Positions 47,690 through 58,479 of a DNA stretch of 64,000 nt are shown piece by piece. The notes under the pieces are model-generated. The model saw only the letters and a program-made list of their open reading frames with translations, was not told the origin of the DNA and searched no databases. Position 1 is the first letter of the stretch. Each line of letters begins with the position of its first letter. The position numbers were made by a program, and so were the translations under genes. Origin of the DNA: Campanula takesimana (lineage: Eukaryota; Streptophyta; Magnoliopsida; Asterales; Campanulaceae); the NCBI GenBank assembly GCA_026119855.1, contig JAOWBW010001310.1:248001-312000 (forward strand), in the 5' to 3' direction.

Positions 47690-48268
47690 TTAGGTGGGGG
47701 AGTAGCCTACGAACACACAGGGGAGAGATTTTGGGGCAAGTTTGTGAGGGGCATAGGGACGGAGCCATGGGTAACATAGACAACCGAAGCTCCGAAGTTT
47801 GTTATAGTTTGGAGGAGTTTTAAAGAGGTAAAAGTAAGGTGATTCATTATTAAGAGAGGCTGTGGGTAGTCGGTTAATGAGGTAAATAGCCGTGGTGAGA
47901 GCATATGGCCAAAGAGAAAGAGGGAAGTTGGCATGAGAGAGAAGAGAGAGACCGGTTTCGATAATGTGACGATGACGTCGTTCGGTATAGCCGTTGCGTT
48001 TTGGAGTGTGAGGTGGTGATGTAAGGTGAGTAACTCCATTATCAAGAAGAGAGGGAGTGAGTTTTAAATATTCTCCTCCATTATCCGAGAAGACTTGAAT
48101 AATGGGAAGATTGAAAAAAAATTCAACTAGGGATTTAAAGCGTATGAAAGTGGCATAAGTATCATATTTGTGTTTTAAGGGGTATAACCAGATGTATTTG
48201 GTGTAGTGATCCACAAAGATAACATAATATTTGAAATTGTCACGAGAAAGGATAGGAGAAGTCCACAC
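47690..48268 (-). pseudogene. Copia integrase
   Basis: Core domain with IFVDHYTKYIWLYPLKHK, VFSDNGGEYLKL and TPKRNGYTERRHRHI (D, D and the glutamate after NGYT present), then the GCLCYPWLRPYAPHKL and CVFVGYSPT C-terminal block common to copia integrases. It is separated by stops and frame changes from the zinc region upstream and the RT downstream. Confidence 0.9.
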
Positions 48269-48402
48269 ATCAGAAAAAACAATTTGTAGAGGAGCATTGG
48301 AGGTGAGAGTTGAATAAAAAAAATGGTAATTTATGACTTTTATTGATGTTGCATGGGTTACAAGAAGATAAAGTACTAGAAGAGAACGGTAATGAAAAAT
48401 GA

Positions 48403-48868
48403 TTACGTAAAAGCGATAAAATAGGGGGAGGGGTGTCCTAATCTATGATGCCAAGACTGAGCAGAGACAGATATGTTGTGGTGAGCTTGAGGAGAAGGGG
48501 GATGCCAGATGTAGACACCATGTTCAAGAGTTCCATGGAGGAGAGGTTGATTCATCGCAATTGCCTTGATAAGAAAGGAAGAGTGTGAGAATTCAACAAT
48601 TGCATTATTATCAAGACAGAATTGGGAAACAGATAAGATGTTACGAGAAATTGAGGGAATGTGTAGAACATTGTTAAAAATTAGAGGTGAAGAGGTGGAA
48701 TAACTAAATGAACCTATGTCGGAGATTGAAAGAGTGGAGCCATCACCAATTGTCACACTGTCGGTACCAGTGTAAGGACTGTGGAGGTCAAGATTAGAGA
48801 GATCATTGGTGATATGGTGGGTGGAGCCACTGTCTATAAGCCAAGAGGGGGGAGGGGGATGCGGTGGG
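48403..48868 (-). pseudogene. Copia protease and GAG-pre-integrase region
   Basis: After a TAG at 48869-48871 the frame reads WLIDSGSTHHITNDLSNLDL (protease active site DSG), continues through SVTIGDGSTL and VLHIPSISRNILSVSQFC, and reaches WHHRLGHPSP, the GAG-pre-integrase His motif. It ends at 48403, before the zinc-binding cysteines. Confidence 0.88.
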
Positions 48869-48870
48869 GC

Positions 48871-49826
48871 CTAGGTAGTATGAGCCAAAGGAGTGGAGGG
48901 TGTGGTTGGACGGTTGGAGCGAGGTTGGGATAGAGGAAAGACCACAGAGGGGTAGTCACGTTTGAACTTGTGGCATTGGGAGATAACATGGCCTGTGATA
49001 CGGCAATACTGACATTTACCTTTGAAGGGAACAGGGTTGTTTAAGATGGGAGAGGGACCTGGTGTGGGTGCTGGTGTGATCACACCAGAAGAAGAGGAGG
49101 TGTTTCGGTTGTAGTTGTGAAAGTTTGTGGGTCGAGTTTGGGCTGTTAGGGCGGAAGCTAGAAGTGGGGTGGGGGACTGTTTGAGAGTAAGTTCTTGATG
49201 GATTAATTTTTCATGGAGAGCTTCAAAGGTGATTGGTGTGTCACGAGCTCGAGTAGAATCAATAATTGGTTTATAGGACTCATAGTCAAGGCATGTGAGG
49301 ATCTTGGCTATGATATCCTCAGTGTCCATGGGTTTGCCCATAAGGGCGAGTTTGTCAGTGCAGGATTTGATGGCTTACATGTAGTCAGTGATGGAAAGGG
49401 TGGATTTTGTGAGACTGTCAAGGGTATCTTTAATCTGAAGAATATGACCATGAGAAGGGTTTGCATAAGTGGTTTTGAGAATGGTCTTGCCTCATGAGAC
49501 GTTTTGGCTTGGGTGACTAGGGGTGCAACTATGGGGTCAAGGGTGCCTATAAGGGCGCTCAGAATGAGCCTATCTTGGCGATTCCAAGTGACAAGGGCTG
49601 GGTTGTCGGATTCCTTACCACCAGTGATGATTTTGGCGTTGGGTGGGGAGTGAGACCCATCCACAAATTTGAGGAGGTCGAGGCCAAAGAGAAGGGAATT
49701 CATTTGGGAAGCCCAAGTAAGACAGGTGTAGGGGGTTAGGGTTTTGCAGTGGGAGAGGTTAACAAGAATGATTGGGTTGTTTGGGTCAACGGGGTTGGCT
49801 AGAGTGGTGGAGGAGTTGGCGGCCAT
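48871..49826 (-). pseudogene. gag: Copia gag
   Basis: Starts MAANSSTTLANPVDPNNPI at 49826 (UBN2-type copia gag), with a frameshift near 49308-49341. The C-terminal part carries the CCHC knuckle CQYCRITGHVISQCHKF. A TAG separates it from the protease. Confidence 0.88.
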
Positions 49827-49864
49827 GGGTGACGGAAGAAGAAAGATTAGGGTTGGATCGATAG

Positions 49865-49876
49865 TCTCTGATACCA
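49865..49876 (-). promoter_or_regulatory. Primer-binding site of copia element
   Basis: Minus strand TGGTATCAGAGA, the initiator-Met tRNA-type site of copia elements, 39 bases before the gag ATG. Confidence 0.8.
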
Positions 49877-49877
49877 G

Positions 49878-50000
49878 TGGATGTTGCTCTAATACTCCTT
49901 ACTCCACTTATGATACCCACACATTTAACTTGTGAGTCTTTTTTTTTAATTATCATAGTCATAACTACTTTTCACTCACAATACTTTTGAATATATACTC
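49878..50000 (-). repeat. 5' LTR of copia element, extent uncertain
   Basis: On the minus strand the sequence before the PBS ends AGTATTAGAGCAACATCCA. The outer end is not recognised; the right limit given is nominal. Confidence 0.5.
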
Positions 50001-50651
50001 TTTAATTCTTATGCAACTCTAATGGTGCAAGTTATTTTGAGACCGATAGAATAAGTACATAACTTGTGCATACATATAGTATATAACTTGGATATTTTTT
50101 ATTTTTTTTTTGGAAGGAACTTGGATATTTATTGGATAACGCATTAATTTAATAGTCTCTATATTAGATTTTAATTGGGACCAAGTGTACAAAGAAAAAT
50201 AAATGAAAAAGAGAAAAAAAATACTCAATTCATTTCATAAAATTCTAAAAGTTGTCATTACAAATAGTATTTTGACTACATAATAATAATAATTTTTAAA
50301 ATTTTATAAAAACTACTCTTTCCGTTCTAAAGCAAGAGAATTACTTTTTTGGCATGTCTCTGAGTGAGTAAGAGTGCACTTTCAAAGGGAAAAAAAAAAT
50401 GATAAATAGTATTTTGGACAACCTTATTCTTATAATGCTTGTATAATTAAAAAATATATATTTTACTAATCTAATTTATTTGAATTGTGAATAGTATTGA
50501 TTTGAACAATTATATTCTCACTAAAAATATTTACTCATTAGTTATTATTATCTTAAGAGTAATAGTACAAAATCAAAATTCATTATAAGATGAAAAAGTA
50601 TTAATTTTCATTAAGTTTTACCAAAATTATAGTGATAAAAAGGAGTTGGTT
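50001..50651. other. AT-rich intergenic sequence
   Basis: No gene. Contains a degenerate Stowaway-like end (CTACTCTTTCCGTTCTAAAG near 50310). Confidence 0.5.
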
Positions 50652-50805
50652 TGGGGGAAAACTAGTTCTCCTTCTTAAGTTATAAAAGTCCTGTTGTTAA
50701 ACCTTAAACCCTAACCCTAAATCCTAAACCCTAAACTTTAAACCCTAAACATTAATCCCTATAAAAACAGGACTTTTTATAATGGAGAAACTAGTTTCTC
50801 CAAAA
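50652..50805. mobile_element. Small inverted-repeat element with telomere-like loop
   Basis: Arms of about 40 bases (GAAAACTAGTTCTCC...TTATAAAAGTCCTGTT and AACAGGACTTTTTATAATGG...) enclose about 60 bases of TTAAACCCTAACCCTAAATC-type sequence, degenerate plant telomere repeats (CCCTAAA). It looks like a MITE whose interior is telomere-like. Confidence 0.65.
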
Positions 50806-51183
50806 ATTTTCTCAATAAAAGGTTGATATTTATTTGGGGTTTAAGTTTAACCACAAATTAGGTTACAATTGGTCCTCTTCCATTTTCACACCGGTCAACT
50901 GGTAATGAAATAGAAAATGGCTGCGGTTCGTTTTCTTCTTCTTCTGGTCTTTCTTTTCCGCCATTGGCAATATTCCAGTGGTTTTCTCCGGCAACCAAAA
51001 GGTTGATTCCGGTGACAAATATATCATTTCAGATTTATAACTCTCACAGTCCATTATTCTTCCTTATCGCGATCCCATTCTAAATCCAAGGATTATATCC
51101 AGTAAAAATTCTACAAATCAGAGGAGCAATAGTTCGTTGATTCCTTGATTCACCGGAACTGTTGAAGTGAGGTGGCCGGAAAA

Positions 51184-51231
51184 TGGGTCATAACGGCGAA
51201 ATAACCGAAATTGTCGCCATGGTTATGATGG
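51184..51231 (+). CDS. Possible first exon of an unidentified gene
   Basis: MGHNGEITEIVAMVMM followed at once by a good donor (GTAAGC). The wording loosely recalls the N terminus of plant glycosyltransferases, but no continuation was found downstream, so the call is weak. Confidence 0.2.
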
Positions 51232-51690
51232 TAAGCTTGCATTCAATACGTAAATACTAGCATTGTACTGTAATTAAATTAGAATGTGCTTTTGTTTCGC
51301 TGCAATTGCTATTACTAGAATGAAAAACAGAATGAATTTGACGATTGAATACATATTTCTGGATTGTGTGCTGCTAGTCTACTGGCATGAATGATAATAT
51401 CTTAAGACCACCTCCAATAATTTGGTACTAAAATTGTACTATTCCTTTAAAACAGCGCAATTTTTTGCACCAAATATCTCTCACCGTCTCTTTCAATCAA
51501 TCTCGCTTCAAACTTACAGAGGGTTAGGTCTAAGTCTTCATTCATTCCCATCCGATTCAAAAAACCGTTTTTGTCTCTTTTTTGATTGGTGGGCGGCTCG
51601 ATTGACCGAAGAAAGAATATTCCTAGAATAAACTTTATTGTTCGATTTCATTAAAATGATTTCCATTAATTGATAGTTTATTCTTAGAAT
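51232..51690. other. Intergenic sequence
   Basis: No gene seen. Confidence 0.5.
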
Positions 51691-52162
51691 CAGGCCATCT
51701 CAACAATTATAGGGACCCTGCTAAATGTGAAAATTGGGGCCCTTAGTATTTACAAAATCTACACAATAAAATAATTGCAATAATGTTGAAGTAATAAGTA
51801 AATAATTTATTAAAATTAAAATATGTTATTAAGAAAACACCAAACTTTCTAATTAAGGTTTTGTAGTAAAAAAGAATGGCAAGGAAGCCCAAAAATGAAA
51901 ATGGGTGAAAAGCCCAAAAAGAAGCCCAAATGAGAGAAAATCCAAGAAGGAAAAAGAAAAGATACAATAGCTGGGACTAGGATTCAAACTTGGATATGCC
52001 AGGTACATCACGCAACGACTTACCAGCTGAGCAACTAACTTGAAAGCAAATATTTGGTCTCTAATATATATATATAGTATATGCTAAATCTAAAATTTGG
52101 GGCCCCAAATATTTTTGGGGCTGTGTAATTGGGTTGGTTGCACATGCCCAAAACCGGGCCTG
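51691..52162 (-). mobile_element. hAT-like MITE with tRNA-like promoter boxes
   Basis: Ends CAGGCCATC... and ...CCGGGCCTG, with GGGGCCC motifs just inside both ends. On the minus strand, TTGCTCAGCTGGTAAG (52019-52034) and AGTTTGAATCC (51980-51990) look like A and B boxes of an RNA polymerase III promoter, spaced as in a tRNA gene. The tRNA stem structure is not evident, so I treat it as a tRNA-related segment of a repeat, not a tRNA gene. The possible 8-bp TSD matches only partly. Confidence 0.5.
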
Positions 52163-52216
52163 TTGATAATATGATTTATATTAACTAAAATTGAAGAATA
52201 ATATCCTTATCATATA

Positions 52217-52476
52217 TTCCCTCCGTCCCATAACAATGTGCACAAGCCTATCTTTTGAGCATCCCATTGATGAGTCACATTTTCCTAAAATGGATGTTTT
52301 ATATACTATTAAATAGGACTCAGTTGTCATACTCACAACAACTATCCTCTACTATTCCCTACCCCACTTTCTCTCTCCTACCTCACTTTTCCTACTCACA
52401 ACAACTATCCACTACTATTCCCTCCTTATTTTCTGTGCACACTCAAAAGTGTGCACATTGTTATGGGACGGAGGAG
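52217..52476. mobile_element. Stowaway MITE
   Basis: Terminal inverted repeats CCCTCCGTCCCATAACAATG / CATTGTTATGGGACGGAG, extended by GTGCAC, with TA on both sides. 260 bp. The interior has a direct repeat (CTCACAACAACTATCC). Confidence 0.88.
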
Positions 52477-53773
52477 TATATACAAAAAATAAGATAGAAG
52501 AAGCATGAAACCTTGCGCCACTTTTGACGCAAATTATGGGCTGCATTAAAAGATCGCCTGATTTGAAGCTCTAGTTGGAGCAGTTCTTTGAGCCAAAGAT
52601 GGATGAATAGAATGGTCTAATGTGCTTTCCTCTTTGCATAATACAAGCTAAACTGGGCTTGTGAAAGGCTTGATATGAATAAGACTCTCCTAAGAGAAAC
52701 TATTGCCTCCTACTTGTGCGATTTCAGATACAGGTATATTCCTCCGAGGATAAAACGATCTCAAGATTACTACCCAATACTGCGCACACGGGTACATATC
52801 CACTTGCGGCTGATATCCCACTTCGCATGAGCCTTCCGTAATTTCACCATGGATTAAGGATTTGAATATAAATCAGACCGAAAGATTTAAACCAGGACTA
52901 TTAGAAAATACGGCCACAAATCAGAGAACTAGAAGAAGACCGCAACATCGGCTTCTCGCACTGCCCAGCTCTCGACTACACAATGCACCGCCACATGCTA
53001 AGTTATTTCTTGTTGTCTCTCTCTGATTTTTCCAGCAGCAGCACCGTCCATATTAATAGCCATGTTTTTGTTCTTCTTTTGGCCAAGTCACACTTCATGT
53101 TGGACTCTAATGTTTGAAGAGTCTTTAACTTTCTCTAAACGTAATCATCATAGTAGGATGAAGTCAATTACTATTATAAAATAATAACACTTCTCTACAT
53201 GATAATATACTAGTAATATGAGATTCCAGTTTCAATAGGATTTGACTCTTCGTTAATTAACTTACTTAATTAATTGAAGAGTATAATTTCACTACTTTAA
53301 TTAACCCATTTAAATAAAGGATTAATTAGTCAAGTTAAACTAAATATAATTATAAATTAATTTTAATACAAACAAATAAATTATTCCACAATAAAAGATA
53401 ATTAGAAAAAAATACTTTACTTAATTACATTGGACTACAATTAATCCAAAATAATAAAACTAAGTATAAAGTAATTTTCTCACCTTTAAACAGGAACAAT
53501 TTTAGATTGTAAGTATTTGAACTATGGATTTTACCATAAATGGAAATATCCGAATTTACAATTATCTCTGAAATCCACATCAAATAAACAAACATTGACT
53601 TCGGTCAACTTCTTTGAGAACCAATAATGTTAGATCAATATTTCCAACAAGGTTGGTTTGATTATTCTTCAACAACTTGTAGAATGAAACTAGATTAAGT
53701 GAACCTGGACTGTTTCAATGGAAAATATTTCTCATATCAGAGAGACCAGGTCTGAAACTTGGTGTTCACTTTG
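52477..53773. other. Upstream region of the subtilase
   Basis: No coding sequence recognised. 52500-53050 is of higher complexity and could hold remnants of a gene; the rest is AT-rich. Confidence 0.45.
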
Positions 53774-53782
53774 TATATAAAC
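53774..53782 (+). promoter_or_regulatory. TATA box of the subtilase gene
   Basis: TATATAAAC, 98-106 bases before the ATG at 53880, a normal plant promoter distance. Confidence 0.65.
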
Positions 53783-54202
53783 TCTTGGGCTGTGCTAGAG
53801 AAGTATCATATCTCCTGATACACTACACCTTCAACATTTTTATTTTTGTTTTCAGTTTATATTGAGCCTAAATTTAATAATGAGAAAATTGTGTAACCTT
53901 TCATGGATTGACTTACTAATAGTTGGCTTCTCCTCGACTCTGCTACTTGGTCTTACCACTGCTGCTGATGATGGCCGAAAGGTAAAATTATTATCTCTCG
54001 CCCTTGACTCTGTCTCTTAGTTGTCAATCGGGAAAAGAGTAAGGAGAGCTTAATTTCCATCTCATTGGAATTGTTCATGACATATGGTGTTGTGAAATGA
54101 TCAGGACTATATTGTCTACATGGGAGAGAAGCTCAAGGGAGATGTTAGCCCTTCATCAATTCACTTAAACATGCTACATGATGTTCATGGGAGGTAATCT
54201 TG

Positions 54203-54239
<37 letters not shown>

Positions 54240-54243
<4 letters not shown>

Positions 54244-54957
54244 CGTGCAAATATTGCAATCAGTTGAGCCGGATCCACGGAGTGATATCTGGATGCCTGT
54301 TAGCCTGAAAGAGATGAACAAACGTTAACTCAGCCGGGGCTTCACCGGCGAAGGCCCTCCGGCGTGAGAATGAGTTAGTCTGCTTAAGTATGAAATCTGG
54401 AGAGAAAAAGTGAGGTTAGAGAGCTTAACCTTCCTCCAGCTGAATGAGGGTGCTATATATACCCCAGAATCCATGCCTTGTCACCTAGATTCCTTCCTTG
54501 AACGTAGGGATTTGTACTTATCCACATCTATGACTCATCATGTTTGTATTAGGGCAACACTTCTAGAAGTCATCAATGGGCCTCATCGGAGAATTGGGCC
54601 TGGCCTCCTATTCTTCCAATCATGGCGGGGTCAGATACAAGTCCGAGCTCGTATGACCGAGCAAACATTCTGCGAAGTCCGACCTCGAGTCGGGCGTGTC
54701 CGCGGGCACCGATGAAGGGCCCTTTTAGAGTAATCTTGGTTATCGTGGTCAGCTCGGCCAACGAGCTGACAGTCAATAGAGACGGTTTGGTCTTCGGAAT
54801 CCTTGTTCGGTTCCTCTTGGCTACGACTTCCCAGCTCGGTTCAAACGAGCTAATGATATCCAGGTTCGACCTGGGTTCGTTCAGTATGTGATGCTCAGGT
54901 CGGGGTGTGTTAGGCCGGACTTCCTGCCCGTTTCCTCAAGTCGGGTCGTTCCTTTCA
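54240..54957 (-). mobile_element. Tat-type solo LTR in subtilase intron 2
   Basis: 718 bp, starting TGATCGTGC and ending CCTTTCA, flanked by ATATA on both sides inside a (TA)n tract. It shares GGGCTTCACCGGCGAAGGCC with the LTRs of the 33114-45188 element in reverse orientation. A minus-strand TATA box (TATATATAGC) lies near 54450-54459. The split TA tract continues at 54200-54239 and 54958-54985. Confidence 0.85.
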
Positions 54958-54989
<32 letters not shown>

Positions 54990-55474
54990 TTTCTAGGATT
55001 AATATAATTATACAATGCTTACTGACAATGCAACGCTTTGTTTTCAAAACAACTTCTACAGTGAAGCATCAAAATTTCTACTATACAGTTACAAGAGGAG
55101 CTTTAATGGGTTTGCAGTGAAGTTAACTGAGGAGGAGAAGGAAAGAATAGCAGGTGCCGTTAAAGCTAGTTATTTTTATTTTATTTTTTTAGAGGCGGCC
55201 ATATATATAATTGTTCAATGTCTGTGCATTTGCCTAAATTAACATATGCTTCTGCTAAGCCTACCGAAACTGTTTGGGACATTTTAAAGAAGTCGGAAAC
55301 TGTTCAGGTACATTTAGAGGCGATGGAGGTTTTTAAGAAAATTTCCTCCAATCTACCCCTGTGATATTTGTTTTGTTTTTTCAGTGAAGTCAATAAAAAA
55401 GAGGAGGGGTAGTAATTCCTATACAAGTTTGTAGTTTTCTCGATTCTGTTTCTACATACGTTGAATAAATCTGA

Positions 55475-55762
<288 letters not shown>

Positions 55763-56005
55763 TAATTAACAAGCATATATATTCAACTGCTTTGCCTATC
55801 TTTCAAATGAAAAACTGACATGGCTTTACTTTTTTATAAATTTGTTTTGTGGATGATATATAAATGGCAGCAAGATTATTGGAGCTCGATATTATAGAAG
55901 TGGTGGAGATTTCGGTCCGCAAGAAATACAAAGCCCAAGAGATTCAGATGGTCATGGAACGCTCACTGCCTCAATAGCTTCAGGTGGCATAGTTGGCATG
56001 GCTAG

Positions 56006-56380
<375 letters not shown>

Positions 56381-56651
56381 TGAAACTCTTATTCTCCTAA
56401 CTTGCCATCCCCACGTAATCTTCTTCGATATTCCTGTATTTGTCATCTTATTGTGGATCTATTTTATATGTAGGGAGTTTCATTAAACACATTTGACATG
56501 GAGAATGACACATACCCGATCATTTATGGAGAGTCCACACCAAATAGAACTGCAAACTCTACTAGCTTCTCATCCAGGTAATAATTTATTTATTAAGCTT
56601 TTGCTAATGAGGAATAGTTCAATGCTAATATGCTATATCTAAGTTTAAATA

Positions 56652-56819
56652 CTCCCTCCGTCCTAAACTGATCTTCCCAATCGACTATTCAATTTTTTTA
56701 GAATATGAACACTTGCTTCACTAGCCATGTTTTGTTTAATCCCAAATTGAAGAAATGAGAAGAACTTTTCGGGACAATGAGAAATGGTAAATGGGAAGTT
56801 CATTTTGGGACGGAGGGAG
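56652..56819. mobile_element. Stowaway MITE in subtilase intron 6
   Basis: CTCCCTCCGTCCTAAACTGA at the left and TTCATTTTGGGACGGAGGGAG at the right, with TA TSDs. 168 bp. A second, degenerate Stowaway end (GGGACGGAGCAAGTA) is in intron 8 near 57391. Confidence 0.9.
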
Positions 56820-58387
56820 TACATGTTTATGGATGGCTTTTGTTGTACTTTTTGTTTGTGAATATTTAGGTTTTGCTTGACAGACTCACTGGACGTGAAT
56901 TTGGTGAAGGGAAAAATTATTCTTTGTGATAAACTAGTAGGAGTAACTAATACTGGGGAGTCTCTGCTGTTAGCTGGTGCTGCTGGAATGGTGATGCGGG
57001 ATACAAATGACGTTGATGCTGCCCGAATTTATCCTCTACCCGCAACTTCTCTTGGCAATGATGATGGTGCCAGCGTTGGTAACTACGTTAACTTGACAAG
57101 GCAAGTAAAATGCATAATATATGACTCTGTTTTGTAAATATGTTTTTCCAAACTATGCAAAAAGTAGAAATCTTCCAAGTCTTACGGATCCTAGTATATT
57201 AACACAGCAAACCCAGTTGCAACTATAGTGAAGAGCACTGAGATGAAGAACACGTTGGCTCCATTTGTGGCCTCATTTTCATCAAGAGGACCCAACCCCA
57301 TCACAAGTGATATTCTCTCGGTAATTTAATCGAATCCCAACGTTATTGTATATTTCTAACAACATCTTGGATTTTGGACATTCATTTTGGGACGGAGCAA
57401 GTATTATCTTTAATGTTTTTGCAGCCAGATGTAACTGCCCCTGGAGTTGAAATCCTAGCAGCATATTCACCACTGGCTCCATTGTCCAGAGACTCAAGTG
57501 ACACTAGAAGATCACAATATACTATAGCATCTGGAACATCTTTGTCTTGCCCACACGCTACTGCAGTCACTGCATACGTCAAATCCTTCCACCCATCTTG
57601 GTCTCCTGCTGCAATTAAGTCCGCCCTCATGACCACTGGTACCAATATTACTCAAATGAAAACTGTTTCTTTTTCTTTTTCATGTATCGCTAATATTTAT
57701 GTGCTGTTTTTAGAAACTCGTGTTGTGAATAATCTGACATTTCAGCCTATCCCTTAATATACAGTATTTCTTTATTTTCTTTCTAATGACTTATGCTGTG
57801 ATTAAATTTGGACTTTTCAGCTTATCCCTTGGATATTAGCACGAGCCCAGATGCTGAACTAGCATATGGAGCCGGTCATATTGATCCACTAAAAGCTATT
57901 AACCCCGGTCTAGTGTATGATGCAAATGTAAATGACTACATAAATTTCTTATGTGGCCAAGGCTACAGTAGCGCGACACTTGAACCACTAACTGGAGATA
58001 ACAACACATGCTCTGCAGCCACAATGGGGGCAGTTGGGGACTTGAACTTGCCTTCATTTGCTCTATCCACTCTCCCTTTACAAAGCTTTAGTCGTAATTA
58101 CACGAGGACCGTGACAAATGTTGGATCATCAAACTCTGTATATAATGTGACGATTACATCTCCACAAACACTTAAAATCAGTGTTGAGCCAAGTTTATTA
58201 TCATTCACCTCATTGGGGCAAAAGCTTTCGTTTGTAGTAAATATTGAAGGTGTGATAGGTAGACAAGCCAGATTTTCGGCGGCTTTGGTGTGGGATGATG
58301 GCACGCATAAAGTAAGAAGCCCCATTGCCGTCTATTCTTGGGAATAGATCATGCATGCAACACAGTCTTAAGCTTAATAAGGATTTG

Positions 58388-58390
<3 letters not shown>

Positions 58391-58427
<37 letters not shown>
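58391..58427. repeat. Poly(T) tract
   Basis: 37 consecutive T just after the subtilase stop codon. Confidence 0.95.
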
Positions 58428-58430
<3 letters not shown>

Positions 58431-58479
58431 GTTGTTTATAAATTTGCGAGTTGGTGTGTTTGAATAGGAACAAGAGAGA

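Noticed and set aside
50701..50757. Evidence for a nearby chromosome end
   Set aside because: The telomere-like tract is short, degenerate and enclosed by inverted repeats, so it is interstitial.
51980..52034. Genuine tRNA gene
   Set aside because: The A/B box words are present, but I could not find acceptor and anticodon stems, and it lies within a repeat.
54410..54891. Plus- and minus-strand frames of 67-101 codons in the subtilase intron
   Set aside because: They lie entirely inside the solo LTR and match no retrotransposon protein.
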